DNA from: Bacillus sp. FJAT-42376
GTDB lineage: Bacteria; Bacillota; Bacilli; Bacillales; Bacillaceae
Length of the DNA stretch: 64,000 nt
Direction of reading: 5' to 3'
Assembly (NCBI RefSeq): GCF_003816055.1
Contig: NZ_CP033906.1
Location: 2,170,001 to 2,234,000 of the forward strand
A program made the position numbers and the translations under genes. Below, in pieces: positions 44,944 to 53,704 of the stretch. Each line of letters starts with the position of its first letter. Position 1 is the stretch's first letter. Under the pieces are notes generated by a model that saw only the letters and a program-made list of their open reading frames with translations, was not told the origin of the DNA and made no database searches.

Positions 44944-46104
44944 ATGTTGGAGTTTGAAACGAATATTGACGGTCTAGCAACCATAAAAGTTATAGGGGTA
45001 GGCGGAGGCGGAAACAACGCTGTAAACCGCATGATCGAGCATGGAGTACAAGGGGTAGAGTTCATCGCCGTAAATACGGATGCACAAGCTCTTAACCTAT
45101 CTAAAGCAGAAGTGAAAATGCAAATAGGTTCTAAGCTTACAAGAGGACTTGGAGCAGGTGCCAATCCTGAAGTAGGCAAAAAGGCTGCCGAAGAAAGCAA
45201 AGAGCAGATTGAAGAAGCACTTCGAGGGGCAGACATGGTCTTTGTAACAGCAGGTATGGGAGGCGGAACCGGAACCGGCGCGGCTCCAGTGATCGCGCAG
45301 ATTGCGAAAGACTTAGGTGCTCTTACCGTTGGGGTTGTAACCCGCCCATTTACATTTGAAGGAAGAAAGCGGGCTATGCAGGCTTCCGGCGGAATTTCTT
45401 CTATGAAAGAATCAGTCGATACCCTGATTGTCATCCCTAACGACCGTTTGCTTGAAATTGTAGACAAAAACACACCGATGCTTGAAGCATTCCGTGAAGC
45501 CGATAACGTCCTTCGCCAAGGTGTACAGGGGATTTCCGACCTGATTGCGGTTCCCGGTCTGATTAACCTTGATTTTGCCGATGTAAAAACCATCATGTCC
45601 AATAGAGGATCTGCTCTTATGGGTATTGGAGTGGCGACAGGGGAGAGCAGAGCGGCAGAAGCTGCGAAAAAAGCGATTTCCAGTCCGCTTCTCGAGACAT
45701 CCATTGATGGCGCTCAAGGTGTTTTAATGAACATCACAGGCGGAACCAACCTGAGCCTGTATGAAGTTCAGGAAGCAGCTGACATTGTGGCATCCGCTTC
45801 CGATCAGGAAGTAAACATGATTTTCGGTTCGGTCATTAATGAAAATCTGAAAGATGAAATTGTTGTAACCGTCATTGCTACAGGCTTCAGCGAGCAGGAA
45901 ATCAGCCAAAGCAAACAGCCTCGTTTTGGAGGAAGCGTCCAGCCTTCACCAAACCAAAAACCGGCTGTACCTCAGAAGCGTGAGCGTGAAATGAAGCGTG
46001 AAGAACCTTCTCCATACAGCGAAAGTCCGCGTCAGCAGCAACAGCAGCCTGATGATGCATTGGATATCCCGACTTTCCTGCGCAACCGCAACAGAAGAAG
46101 ATAA
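44944..46104 (+). CDS. ftsZ: Cell-division GTPase FtsZ
   Basis: A 386-residue tubulin homologue that polymerises into the Z ring. The GTP-binding motif [20 protein letters not shown] and the T7 loop [11 protein letters not shown] are present. The disordered C-terminal linker is Pro/Gln-rich, and the tail [14 protein letters not shown] is the conserved peptide that binds FtsA, SepF and other partners. Start ATG 44944 has AGGAGG upstream; the reading from 44917 is not supported. Confidence 0.98.
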   Translation: MLEFETNIDGLATIKVIGVGGGGNNAVNRMIEHGVQGVEFIAVNTDAQALNLSKAEVKMQIGSKLTRGLGAGANPEVGKKAAEESKEQIEEALRGADMVFVTAGMGGGTGTGAAPVIAQIAKDLGALTVGVVTRPFTFEGRKRAMQASGGISSMKESVDTLIVIPNDRLLEIVDKNTPMLEAFREADNVLRQGVQGISDLIAVPGLINLDFADVKTIMSNRGSALMGIGVATGESRAAEAAKKAISSPLLETSIDGAQGVLMNITGGTNLSLYEVQEAADIVASASDQEVNMIFGSVINENLKDEIVVTVIATGFSEQEISQSKQPRFGGSVQPSPNQKPAVPQKREREMKREEPSPYSESPRQQQQQPDDALDIPTFLRNRNRRR

Positions 46105-46110
46105 CATTCG

Positions 46111-46144
46111 AAAGAGCCCGGCATATTGCCCGGGCTCTTTTTTT
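46111..46144 (+). terminator. Terminator after ftsAZ
   Basis: AAAGAGCCCGGC pairs with GCCCGGGCTCTTT around a short loop, followed by T7. Confidence 0.9.
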
Positions 46145-46224
46145 GTCTGATCCATTGAGCACTTTGGATGATTGGATGAGAGCTAAAGCTGATCGCTGCA
46201 AATAGGAAATCATTCCGGCTTTCA

Positions 46225-46301
46225 TCCGACAAAACCCCTGAAAAAAACTCCCTTTTCCCTTTCACAAATTGACACACTTTCACGGACGATCTCTTTATAC
46301 T
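46225..46301 (+). promoter_or_regulatory. Candidate Spo0A-activated promoter of spoIIG
   Basis: TTGACA at 46269-46274 and TATACT at 46296-46301 are separated by 21 bp, unusually far; the B. subtilis spoIIG promoter has a similarly over-long spacer and needs Spo0A~P. TCCGACA at 46225 (inverse TGTCGGA) is one base off a 0A box. The 255-bp gap contains no gene. Confidence 0.5.
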
Positions 46302-46359
46302 TAAGGCTATATCCTGCTTGATAGACAATCTGCAGCCTGTCAGGAAAGAGGGGTTGAAA

Positions 46360-47283
46360 TTGTCCGTTTATTTAGATGTCATCTGGCTCCTTAATTTTCT
46401 ATTCGATGTATTCTTGCTGCTGCTTACGGCGTCTCTCCTGAAAAGACCGAAAATCTGGTACCGGCTTCTATTGGGCGGTTTTATCGGTTCAGCCATCATC
46501 CTTTTCCTTTTTACACCATGGGGTCCCTTTTTCAGCCATCCGGCAGGAAAAGTCCTAATTTCTGTCTTGATGATCTGGTCAGCTTTTGGTTTCGTGCGTT
46601 TTAAGTACTTTATCCAAAACTGGCTGATGTTTTACTTTGTCACATTTGCCTTGGGCGGAGGAATCATCGGGGCCCATTATTTCATGCAAAAGGATAGTTA
46701 CTTATCCCAGGGTGTTCTTATCACCCAGACAACGGGATTCGGAGATCCGATTACATGGATTTTCGTCATAATCGGCTTTCCTGTACTCTGGCTGTTTTCA
46801 TCCCGGCGGGGGCAGGATGTACAGGTCAAAAAACTTCAGTACCATGAAATTGTCCACGTAACCGCGGTATTTGGTGAAACCATTCTTCCAATGACAGGTC
46901 TTATTGACAGCGGCAATCAGCTGTTCGATCCCATCACGAGAACGCCCGTCATGATTGCGGATACAGGAAAATTAATCAATCTGCTGCCAAAACCGCTAAC
47001 GGATAAAGTGATGTCTGGAGATGTTTTGAAGGACTCACCTGAACTGGATGATCATTGGCAGCTAAGAATGCGAATCATTCCCTACAGGGGGGTGGGACAG
47101 CAAAATCAATTCCTCATCGGCTTAAAGCCTGATTCACTGACGATTCGAACTGAAAAAGAAACACTGAACGTGAAAAAAGCCATCATTGGCTTAAGCTCTT
47201 CCCAGCTGTCAGCTGATGGAGACTTTACATGCATTGTCCATCCTCAAATGCTTCAGGAAGGTTCTTCAGCCCATGTATCTTAA
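46360..47283 (+). CDS. spoIIGA: Sporulation sigma-E processing peptidase SpoIIGA
   Basis: A 307-residue membrane aspartic protease that cleaves the pro-sequence from pro-sigma-E at the septum. Five N-terminal transmembrane segments cover about residues 1-150, and the C-terminal protease domain has the active-site segment GLIDSGNQLFDPITRTPV, where DSG is the catalytic Asp motif. The start is TTG 46360 with GAGGGG seven bases upstream; TTG 46354 and the reading from 46318 are worse. sigE follows after 57 bases, forming the spoIIG operon. Confidence 0.95.
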   Translation: MSVYLDVIWLLNFLFDVFLLLLTASLLKRPKIWYRLLLGGFIGSAIILFLFTPWGPFFSHPAGKVLISVLMIWSAFGFVRFKYFIQNWLMFYFVTFALGGGIIGAHYFMQKDSYLSQGVLITQTTGFGDPITWIFVIIGFPVLWLFSSRRGQDVQVKKLQYHEIVHVTAVFGETILPMTGLIDSGNQLFDPITRTPVMIADTGKLINLLPKPLTDKVMSGDVLKDSPELDDHWQLRMRIIPYRGVGQQNQFLIGLKPDSLTIRTEKETLNVKKAIIGLSSSQLSADGDFTCIVHPQMLQEGSSAHVS

Positions 47284-47340
47284 ACGGCAGGAAGTATTAT
47301 TAGTTTACTCGCGTTTTGGACTTTTAGAAGGGGGAGAAAG

Positions 47341-48060
47341 ATGAAAAACCTAAGGCTGCGTCTAACTTACTGGTGGTACAAACTTTTAACGAAGCTTGGC
47401 TTAAAAACGGATGAAATCTACTACATCGGGGGAAGCGAAGCACTGCCTCCTCCGCTAAATAAAGACGAAGAAGAGATCCTTCTGAAAAAGCTTCCCGGGG
47501 GAGACCAAGCCGCGCGGGCCATTCTTATTGAACGGAACTTGCGGCTCGTCGTGTATATCGCCCGGAAATTTGAAAATACGGGGATTAATATTGAAGATTT
47601 AATCAGCATCGGCACAATCGGTCTGATAAAAGCCGTCAATACGTTCAACCCCGAAAAAAAGATCAAACTCGCTACATATGCCTCCAGATGCATTGAAAAT
47701 GAAATCCTCATGTACTTGAGAAGAAACAACAAGATCCGTTCTGAAGTCTCGTTTGATGAGCCGCTGAACATTGACTGGGATGGGAATGAATTGCTTCTCT
47801 CAGATGTACTCGGCACCGATGATGATATTATCACAAAGGATCTTGAAGCAAATGTGGACCGCAAGCTCCTGCTAAAAGCGCTTCAGCAGCTGAATGACAG
47901 AGAAAAGCAGATTATGGAGCTTCGGTTCGGCCTTCAGGGGGGAGAAGAAAAAACCCAGAAAGATGTAGCCGATATGCTTGGAATTTCCCAATCCTATATT
48001 TCCAGACTTGAAAAACGCATCATAAAAAGACTTCGGAAAGAATTTAATAAAATGGTATAA
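47341..48060 (+). CDS. sigE: RNA polymerase sigma-E factor (pro-sigma-E)
   Basis: A 239-residue sigma-70 family factor for the mother cell, made as an inactive precursor. The N-terminal pro-sequence is the amphipathic stretch [20 protein letters not shown]; processing by SpoIIGA should occur just before the YYIG segment. Region 2 ([31 protein letters not shown]) and region 4 helix-turn-helix ([20 protein letters not shown]) are intact. Confidence 0.97.
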   Translation: MKNLRLRLTYWWYKLLTKLGLKTDEIYYIGGSEALPPPLNKDEEEILLKKLPGGDQAARAILIERNLRLVVYIARKFENTGINIEDLISIGTIGLIKAVNTFNPEKKIKLATYASRCIENEILMYLRRNNKIRSEVSFDEPLNIDWDGNELLLSDVLGTDDDIITKDLEANVDRKLLLKALQQLNDREKQIMELRFGLQGGEEKTQKDVADMLGISQSYISRLEKRIIKRLRKEFNKMV

Positions 48061-48154
48061 AGGCTCTGCTTGAAAGGTGATTTCCGAAGAAGCGGCTTCT
48101 TTTAAAGAAACCTCAGACCCGTATCCAGTTTGCTGCCATCAGCGATAAAGAATC

Positions 48155-48321
48155 AGCTCTGTTAAACGCGGCTGCTGATTGCAGTTAGCAGGCGCTTTTC
48201 TTTCCTTGGAAAGGTGGTGAGCCTCCTCGCCGTTTCCGCCTGCGGGGGCTCACCTACCCCGTGCTCTCAGCTCGGAGTCCCGCGCCTTCCATTCCAATCA
48301 GCATCAGGCTTTAGCAGAGCT
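48155..48321 (+). repeat. Dispersed palindromic repeat, copy D
   Basis: It starts AGCTCTGTTAAACGCGGC and ends AGCAGAGCT, so the termini are inverted repeats. The inner blocks are GCTGATTGCAG, TTTCCTTGGAAAGGTGGTGAG, CCTCCTCGCCG, GGAGTCCCGCGCCTTCCA and CCAATCAGCATC. It fills the gap between sigE and the sigG promoter region. Confidence 0.8.
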
Positions 48322-48342
48322 AAAGAATAAGTAAAATCTTTT

Positions 48343-48370
48343 AAAAAAGGGTGAAAAAACCCTTTTTTTA
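48343..48370 (+). terminator. Terminator between sigE and sigG
   Basis: AAAAAAGGGT pairs with ACCCTTTTTT around a short A-rich loop and is followed by T. It should separate spoIIG transcripts from sigG. Confidence 0.82.
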
Positions 48371-48415
48371 TTGGAGAAAAACGAATTCCGCCGTTTTTGG
48401 CAGGGATTTTTTTGT

Positions 48416-48444
48416 GCATATTTTTCCAACTGGAGGAAATACTG
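48416..48444 (+). promoter_or_regulatory. Candidate sigma-F/sigma-G promoter of sigG
   Basis: GCATA at 48416-48420 and GGAAATACTG at 48435-48444 fit the sigma-F pattern (GYATA ... GGNRANAHTR) with a 14-bp gap. sigG is transcribed by sigma-F and sigma-G in the forespore of B. subtilis. Confidence 0.5.
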
Positions 48445-48480
48445 TTTTTTGTACAGCAGCTCCTGACTGGAGGGAAAGAT

Positions 48481-49260
48481 GTGACACGGAATAAAGTAGA
48501 AATTTGCGGAGTAGACACGTCAAAGCTTCCCGTTCTGAAAAATGAAGAAATGAGAATTCTCTTCAGAGAGATGCAAGGCGGGGACAATTCAGCAAGAGAA
48601 AAACTCGTAAATGGAAATCTCAGGCTCGTCCTGAGTGTCATCCAGCGTTTTAACAACAGAGGAGAATTTGTCGATGACTTGTTTCAGGTCGGCTGTATCG
48701 GACTTATGAAATCCATTGATAATTTCGATCTGGGGCAAAATGTTAAGTTCTCAACTTATGCTGTACCGATGATTATCGGGGAAATCAGAAGATATCTGCG
48801 GGATAATAACCCGATCAGGGTTTCCCGGTCTTTAAGAGACATTGCTTATAAAGCCCTGCAGGTAAGGGAAAAGCTGATGACTCAAACTTCAAGAGAGCCA
48901 TCTGCTGAAGAGATAGCCAAAGTGCTTGAAGTCCCGCATGAAGAAATCGTCTTTGCTCTCGATGCCATACAGGATCCCGTTTCCTTATTCGAACCGATTT
49001 ATAATGATGGCGGTGACCCGATTTATGTGATGGATCAGCTGAGCGATGAGCGGAACCGGGATACGAACTGGATTGAGGAGCTTGCCTTGAAAGAAGGAAT
49101 GAGGCGGCTGAACGACAGAGAGAAACTGATTTTGCGTAAACGGTTTTTCCAGGGCAAAACACAGATGGAAGTAGCCGACGAAATCGGCATTTCACAGGCG
49201 CAGGTCTCAAGGCTTGAAAAGGCTGCGATTAAACAAATGAATAAAAATATCCAGCAATAA
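48481..49260 (+). CDS. sigG: RNA polymerase sigma-G factor
   Basis: A 259-residue forespore sigma factor nearly identical to B. subtilis SigG, including TRNKVEICGVDTSKLPVLKN at the N-terminus, region 2 RLVLSVIQRFNNRGEFVDDLFQ (shown in part) and the region 4 helix-turn-helix MEVADEIGISQAQVSRLEKA. Start GTG 48481 has TGGAGGGAAA upstream; a reading from 48397 includes the promoter and is wrong. Its own terminator is poorly defined; GATCCTTCCGGAAGCGGAAGGATT at 49280 (with T tail) is likely. Confidence 0.97.
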   Translation: MTRNKVEICGVDTSKLPVLKNEEMRILFREMQGGDNSAREKLVNGNLRLVLSVIQRFNNRGEFVDDLFQVGCIGLMKSIDNFDLGQNVKFSTYAVPMIIGEIRRYLRDNNPIRVSRSLRDIAYKALQVREKLMTQTSREPSAEEIAKVLEVPHEEIVFALDAIQDPVSLFEPIYNDGGDPIYVMDQLSDERNRDTNWIEELALKEGMRRLNDREKLILRKRFFQGKTQMEVADEIGISQAQVSRLEKAAIKQMNKNIQQ

Positions 49261-49279
49261 AACATGTACAAGCTGTTAT

Positions 49280-49310
49280 GAGATCCTTCCGGAAGCGGAA
49301 GGATTTTTTT
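49280..49310 (+). terminator. Terminator after sigG
   Basis: ATCCTTCCG pairs with CGGAAGGAT around a short loop, followed by six T. Confidence 0.8.
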
Positions 49311-49456
49311 GCGGCGGAATTACTGCAGTACATGACCATTCTTTCGGCCAGGAGACTGTTTACTGCTGCAAGGATAATTCGAGATTAATGAGAATACAAG
49401 TTCATTTTTTTCATACATTGACTAATAAAAGAATCATTCAGAGGAGGGCTTGTACC

Positions 49457-49711
49457 TTGATGAATATATCCGAGTTTCAAACGAAAGACATCGTGAATGT
49501 ATCGGATGGCAAAAAGCTCGGCAGCATTGGAGATTTTGATATAAATGTTACCACAGGCAAGATTCAGGCGATTATCATTACGGGTCCAGGCAAAATGCTT
49601 GGATTTTTCGGACGGGAAGAGGAATTTGTTATTCCATGGCGAAACATAGTAAAGATTGGAGAAGACGTGATCCTGGTAAGGATGTCTTCAAAAAATGGTC
49701 CTGCTGAATAA
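49457..49711 (+). CDS. ylmC: PRC-barrel protein YlmC
   Basis: An 84-residue PRC-barrel protein of the YlmC/YmxH family: EFQTKDIVNVSDGKKLGSIG, the glycine-rich GPGKMLGFFGREEEFVIPW and IGEDVILVR are typical. The function is unknown; it is associated with sporulation in family names. The start is TTG 49457 with GGAGGG nine bases upstream; the adjacent ATG 49460 is the alternative. Confidence 0.9.
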   Translation: MMNISEFQTKDIVNVSDGKKLGSIGDFDINVTTGKIQAIIITGPGKMLGFFGREEEFVIPWRNIVKIGEDVILVRMSSKNGPAE

Positions 49712-49827
49712 AAGCTCCAATCCGGGGGGATAAATGATTATTTTTGCCCTTTATTTATGAACGGATAGGGAAAGATGTGGTAAAATAAAAGCATTCATCC
49801 TGGGATTATGTCGAAAAGGAGATTCAT

Positions 49828-50652
49828 ATGAGTACGGAGCCATTTACAAAAGAACGGCAAACATTTTTACGTTTAATCACCACGAATCCTTCTTCCATTA
49901 CAGCAGGCTTTACCGTGAAGGAGGGAGGAGTCAGCGAGGCGCCTTTTTCCTCTTTGAATATGGGTCTTCATGTGAATGACGATCCCTCCCATGTTGTTTC
50001 AAACCGTGATATCTGTGCAAACGCAGCGGGAATTCCGCTGTCGAACTGGGTTTTTGCCGATCAGGTTCACGGCTGCCATATTGCAGAAGCCGGGCTTGAG
50101 CACCGGGGAAACGGAGCATTTGACTATGCAACTGCGCTGCCTGAAACAGATGGCATCTATACTAAGCAGCCCAACCTTGTTCTGGCTCTTGCCTACGCGG
50201 ATTGTGTGCCTGTCTTTTTTTATGAAGAAGAGACCGGGCTTGTCGGAATTGCGCATGCAGGCTGGAAGGGGAGCGTTCTTGATATAGGGGGAGCGATGAT
50301 TCGCCGCTTTGAAGAAGAAGGGGCAGACATCCGCCATATTCAGGCTGTTATCGGACCTTCGATCGGAGCGTGCTGCTACAAAGTAGACGAGCGGGTAATT
50401 GCAGAAGTCGATAAGCTGTTCGAAGGGCACGAAGAGCTTCCTTATATCGAGGCAGAGCCCGGACAGTATTCTCTGGATCTTAAGAAGCTGAACAAAGCCC
50501 TGTTATTGAAAGCAGGATTGCATAGAGAAAATATATCGGTATCCAATCGGTGTACAAGCTGTGAAGAAGACTTGTTTTTCTCACACCGCAGAGATCTCGG
50601 AAAAACAGGGAGAATGGTTGGATTTATTGGACGCAAGGAGGAGGGCTCCTGA
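49828..50652 (+). CDS. ylmD: Polyphenol oxidase/purine nucleoside hydrolase-family protein YlmD
   Basis: A 274-residue protein of the YfiH/YlmD (PgeF) family; members bind copper or zinc and have been reported with laccase, purine-nucleoside phosphorolytic or peptidoglycan-editing activity. The conserved His/Cys ligands are visible in FADQVHGCHI, AYADCVPVFFY and GIAHAGWKG, together with IGPSIGACCYKV. The ATG has AAAAGGAGAT upstream. It ends 0 bases before ylmE, so the two are co-translated. Confidence 0.9.
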   Translation: MSTEPFTKERQTFLRLITTNPSSITAGFTVKEGGVSEAPFSSLNMGLHVNDDPSHVVSNRDICANAAGIPLSNWVFADQVHGCHIAEAGLEHRGNGAFDYATALPETDGIYTKQPNLVLALAYADCVPVFFYEEETGLVGIAHAGWKGSVLDIGGAMIRRFEEEGADIRHIQAVIGPSIGACCYKVDERVIAEVDKLFEGHEELPYIEAEPGQYSLDLKKLNKALLLKAGLHRENISVSNRCTSCEEDLFFSHRRDLGKTGRMVGFIGRKEEGS

Positions 50653-51321
50653 TTGGAAGTTAAAGAAAACCTGTCTGTCATCAAAGAGAACATTCATGCA
50701 GCCTGCAGACGGTCGGGCCGTGATCCAAAGGAAGTGCAGCTTGTAGCGGTTACGAAATATGTGACGGCTGAACGGGCGGAAGAGGCAATTGCGGCCGGAA
50801 TTTTTCACCTCGGGGAAAACCGGGATGAAGGGCTCTCCGAAAAGTTTGAAACAATCGGCACAAATGCAGTCTGGCATTTCATCGGCTCTCTGCAGACAAG
50901 AAAAGTAAAAAACATCATTGACAAGGTTTCATACATACATTCTTTGGACAGGTTATCTCTGGCAAAGGAAATTGACAAGCGGGCCAGCGCCCCTGTTGAC
51001 TGCTTTGTACAAGTGAACACGTCCGGAGAAGAATCGAAGCATGGCTTGAAACCGGAAGAGGTTATTCCATTTATTAAGAAATGCAGCGAATATCCTGCTG
51101 TGCGCATTGCAGGATTGATGACGATGGCACCGAATACAGATGACACCTCTATCATACGCCGTACTTTTCAGCGTCTTCGGGCAATAAAGGAAGAGGCGCA
51201 GCAATTGGGGCTGAATCATGCCCCGTGCACAGAACTGTCTATGGGCATGTCAAATGACTATCAGATTGCCATTGAAGAAGGAGCCACTTTTATCAGAATC
51301 GGCTCTTCCCTAGTAGGATAA
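50653..51321 (+). CDS. ylmE: PLP homeostasis protein YlmE (YggS/PLPBP family)
   Basis: A 222-residue alanine-racemase-like TIM-barrel protein. The PLP lysine is Lys35 in LVAVTKY, and [19 protein letters not shown] and [18 protein letters not shown] are family motifs. It buffers pyridoxal phosphate in the cell. TTG 50653 has AAGGAGGAGGG upstream. It sits in the ylm operon next to sepF, as in other Gram-positives. Confidence 0.94.
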   Translation: MEVKENLSVIKENIHAACRRSGRDPKEVQLVAVTKYVTAERAEEAIAAGIFHLGENRDEGLSEKFETIGTNAVWHFIGSLQTRKVKNIIDKVSYIHSLDRLSLAKEIDKRASAPVDCFVQVNTSGEESKHGLKPEEVIPFIKKCSEYPAVRIAGLMTMAPNTDDTSIIRRTFQRLRAIKEEAQQLGLNHAPCTELSMGMSNDYQIAIEEGATFIRIGSSLVG

Positions 51322-51337
51322 AACTGGAGGTGTCAAA

Positions 51338-51778
51338 ATGAGCATTAAAAACCGTTTCAAAAACTTTTTTGCTCTTGACGAAGAGGAATATGAATATATT
51401 GATAATCAAAGATATGAAGAGGAGGAGTACGCTGCTCCCGAGCAGGAACTTCCCCGCAAAGAAGGAAAACAAAATGTGGTTAGTTTGCAAAGTGTTCAGA
51501 AATCCTCTAAAGTAGTGCTATGCGAGCCCCGCGCCTATTCTGAAGCGCAGGATATAGCCGACCAGCTGAAAAACCGCCGGGCCATTGTTGTCAATCTGCA
51601 GCGCATCCAGCATGATCAGGCAAAGCGGATTGTAGACTTTCTTAGCGGAACCGTGTATGCAATTGGCGGTGATATCCAAAAAATCGGAATGAATATCTTC
51701 CTGTGTACGCCCGATAATGTAGATGTATCAGGAACCATTTCCGAGTTGGCAGTTGAAGAAGAACCTCAAAGGTGGTAA
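51338..51778 (+). CDS. sepF: Cell-division protein SepF
   Basis: A 146-residue protein with an N-terminal amphipathic membrane helix ([13 protein letters not shown]), an acidic Tyr-rich linker and the SepF core from about 55 ([31 protein letters not shown]). It anchors FtsZ to the membrane in parallel with FtsA and assembles into rings. Its ATG has TGGAGGTG upstream. Confidence 0.95.
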   Translation: MSIKNRFKNFFALDEEEYEYIDNQRYEEEEYAAPEQELPRKEGKQNVVSLQSVQKSSKVVLCEPRAYSEAQDIADQLKNRRAIVVNLQRIQHDQAKRIVDFLSGTVYAIGGDIQKIGMNIFLCTPDNVDVSGTISELAVEEEPQRW

Positions 51779-51784
51779 TGGACA

Positions 51785-52048
51785 ATGTATTTAGTGTTTT
51801 CAGTGATCTCGGCTTTATTGAGGGTGTATGTGTATGCCATCATCATTTACATCCTGATGTCCTGGTTCCCGAATGCGAAGGATAGCAAATTCGGACAGAT
51901 ATTGGCATCCATCTGCGAACCCTTTTTAGAACCTTTCCGCAGAATTATCCCGGCTATCGCCATGATCGATCTCTCCCCAATTGCAGCGATTCTTGTTTTG
52001 AACCTTGCACAGGGCGGGGTTTGGTCATTATATCGGATGATTGCCTAA
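51785..52048 (+). CDS. ylmG: YggT family membrane protein YlmG
   Basis: An 87-residue protein of the YggT family with two transmembrane helices: the first [15 protein letters not shown], then [21 protein letters not shown] and the second helix. It lies six bases after sepF and is probably a membrane accessory of the division/cell-wall genes. Confidence 0.92.
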   Translation: MYLVFSVISALLRVYVYAIIIYILMSWFPNAKDSKFGQILASICEPFLEPFRRIIPAIAMIDLSPIAAILVLNLAQGGVWSLYRMIA

Positions 52049-52050
52049 AC

Positions 52051-52075
52051 AAAGGGGACGATGAGGTCCCTTTTT
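52051..52075 (+). terminator. Terminator after ylmG
   Basis: AAAGGGGAC pairs with GGTCCCTTT around a five-base loop, followed by T5. Confidence 0.82.
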
Positions 52076-52081
52076 CTATTT

Positions 52082-52247
52082 AGCTATGTTAAACTTGGCT
52101 GTTGATTAAAGCCGGCAGGCGTTCGCTTATCTTTGGGCAGGCGCTTGGGCCTCCCCGCCGCTTTGCGTCTGCGGGATCAATCCCTGTCCCGCTGGCTCTG
52201 GGCAAGGCTCCGGTCGTCAAGAATCAGCACCACGCTCTACCAGAGCC
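52082..52247 (+). repeat. Dispersed palindromic repeat, copy E
   Basis: It starts AGCTATGTTAAACTTGGC and ends CTACCAGAGCC. The inner blocks TGTTGATT, CGCTTATCTTTGGG, GGGCCTCCCCGCCGCTTTGC, GGCTCCGGTCG and AAGAATCAGCA follow the order of the other copies. It fills the gap between ylmG and ylmH. Confidence 0.75.
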
Positions 52248-52273
52248 TTTTATTTCAAGAAGCGGTGATACGA

Positions 52274-53050
52274 ATGACAGATTTATTTCAGCATTTCAGA
52301 GAAGATGAACGTGATTTTATTGAAAAGGTTTTGGGCTGGAAAGAGTATGTCCTTTCCTCATACAGCCCGAAACTCACCGATTTCCTCGATCCGAGAGAAC
52401 AGGAAATTGTCCGATCGCTAATCGGGGATCAAAAAGAGGTTAAGGCTGCCTTTGAAGGAGGAACACCCCAGGCGGAAAGAAAGCGGGCACTTCTTTATCC
52501 TGAGTATATGGAACCTGTGAGAGAAGACTTCTCTCTTACTCTTTTCACCATACGCTACCCTTCGAAGTTTATTAAGCTCGAGCATCGCCAAATTTTGGGG
52601 GCGCTGATGTCTATAGGATTGAAGCGTTCCAAATACGGTGATATTTTAATGGATCAGGAAACGGTTCAGCTTATCGCAGCAGAAGAGATGGATGATTTTC
52701 TAAGACTCCAGCTGACCGAGATTGGCCGGACAAAGGTTGAATTAAGAAAATCGGATTTTTCCGAGGTCATTGCGAGGCATGATGAGTGGACAGAATCTTC
52801 AACAACCGTCAGCTCTCTGCGGCTGGACGCCGTTCTGGCTGCCATTTACGGCCTTTCCCGCCAGAAAGTTCAGCCGCTTATACAAGCGGGACAGGTTAAA
52901 CTGAATTGGCGGACAGCCGAGCAGGGTTCGATTGAATGCCAGGAAGGGGACCGGATATCGGTCAGGGGATTCGGGAGAAGCAGAGTGACTGAAATTTTAG
53001 GCAGAACAAAAAAAGATAAAATCAGGCTCCTCTATGGCAGGCAAAAATAA
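52274..53050 (+). CDS. ylmH: S4-domain RNA-binding protein YlmH
   Basis: A 258-residue RNA-binding protein with a C-terminal S4 domain (LDAVLAAIYGLSRQKVQPLI, about 180-235); B. subtilis YlmH has been linked to ribosome quality control and peptidyl-tRNA handling. The N-terminal MTDLFQHFREDERDFIEKVL and YPSKFIKLEHRQILGALMSIGLKR (in part) are typical. Start is ATG 52274; a longer reading from 52133 comes from the upstream repeat and is rejected. Confidence 0.93.
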   Translation: MTDLFQHFREDERDFIEKVLGWKEYVLSSYSPKLTDFLDPREQEIVRSLIGDQKEVKAAFEGGTPQAERKRALLYPEYMEPVREDFSLTLFTIRYPSKFIKLEHRQILGALMSIGLKRSKYGDILMDQETVQLIAAEEMDDFLRLQLTEIGRTKVELRKSDFSEVIARHDEWTESSTTVSSLRLDAVLAAIYGLSRQKVQPLIQAGQVKLNWRTAEQGSIECQEGDRISVRGFGRSRVTEILGRTKKDKIRLLYGRQK

Positions 53051-53143
53051 TCCTGAATTTTGGAGGAATTGCCCCATAATTGCCGAATAATGAATTATAA
53101 TGGTAAGCAAGAAGCATACCGATACATATGGAGGTGGCCTTTA

Positions 53144-53659
53144 GTGCCTTTAACACCGCTTGATATTCATAATAAGGAATTTAATAAAGGATTCCGCGGT
53201 TATGATGAAGACGAAGTAAATGAATTTCTTGATCAGGTAATTAAAGATTATGAAATGGTCCTCCGCGATAAAAAGGAATTTGAAACACGCGTGGGGGAGA
53301 TGGAAGAAAAGCTGGGCCACTATACGGTCATCGAGGAGACTTTAAATAAATCCATTCTCATCGCCCAGGAAACGGCAGAAGAAGTAAAGCGCAATGCACA
53401 GAAGGAAGCAAAACTGATTATTAAAGAAGCGGAAAAGAATGCAGACCGCATCATCAATGAATCTCTTTCGAAATCACGCAAGGTGGCGATGGAGATTGAA
53501 GAACTGAAAAAACAGTCCAAAGTTTTCCGCACCCGTTTTCAAATGCTGATTGAAGCACAGCTTGATCTTTTGAAAAATGACGATTGGGATCATCTTCTTG
53601 AATATGAAGTGGAAAGCGTTTATGCAGATGAAGAAGAAGAGGCAAAATACCGTTCTTGA
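53144..53659 (+). CDS. divIVA: Cell-division/polarity protein DivIVA
   Basis: A 171-residue coiled-coil protein that recognises negatively curved membrane at poles and septa. The lipid-binding N-terminal domain (PLDIHNKEFNKGFRGYDEDEVNEF, here cited in part) and two long coiled coils are visible. Start GTG 53144 has GGAGGTGG upstream; the reading from 53060 is longer without support. The stop codon overlaps the -35 of the ileS promoter. Confidence 0.95.
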   Translation: MPLTPLDIHNKEFNKGFRGYDEDEVNEFLDQVIKDYEMVLRDKKEFETRVGEMEEKLGHYTVIEETLNKSILIAQETAEEVKRNAQKEAKLIIKEAEKNADRIINESLSKSRKVAMEIEELKKQSKVFRTRFQMLIEAQLDLLKNDDWDHLLEYEVESVYADEEEEAKYRS

Positions 53660-53685
53660 CTTTTTCAGGGCAATTCGCATATAAT
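53656..53685 (+). promoter_or_regulatory. Sigma-A promoter of ileS
   Basis: TTGACT at 53656-53661 and TATAAT at 53680-53685 with an 18-bp spacer. The -35 overlaps the divIVA stop codon. Confidence 0.82.
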
Positions 53686-53704
53686 TTGAGCACAATCGAA
53701 ATAT

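Noticed and set aside
44907..45704. 265-codon minus-strand frame opposite ftsZ
   Set aside because: It is a codon-bias shadow of ftsZ; the composition is Ser/Pro/Thr-rich and there is no ribosome site.
52133..52273. 47-codon extension of ylmH
   Set aside because: It lies inside the dispersed repeat; ATG 52274 gives the normal YlmH N-terminus MTDLFQHF.
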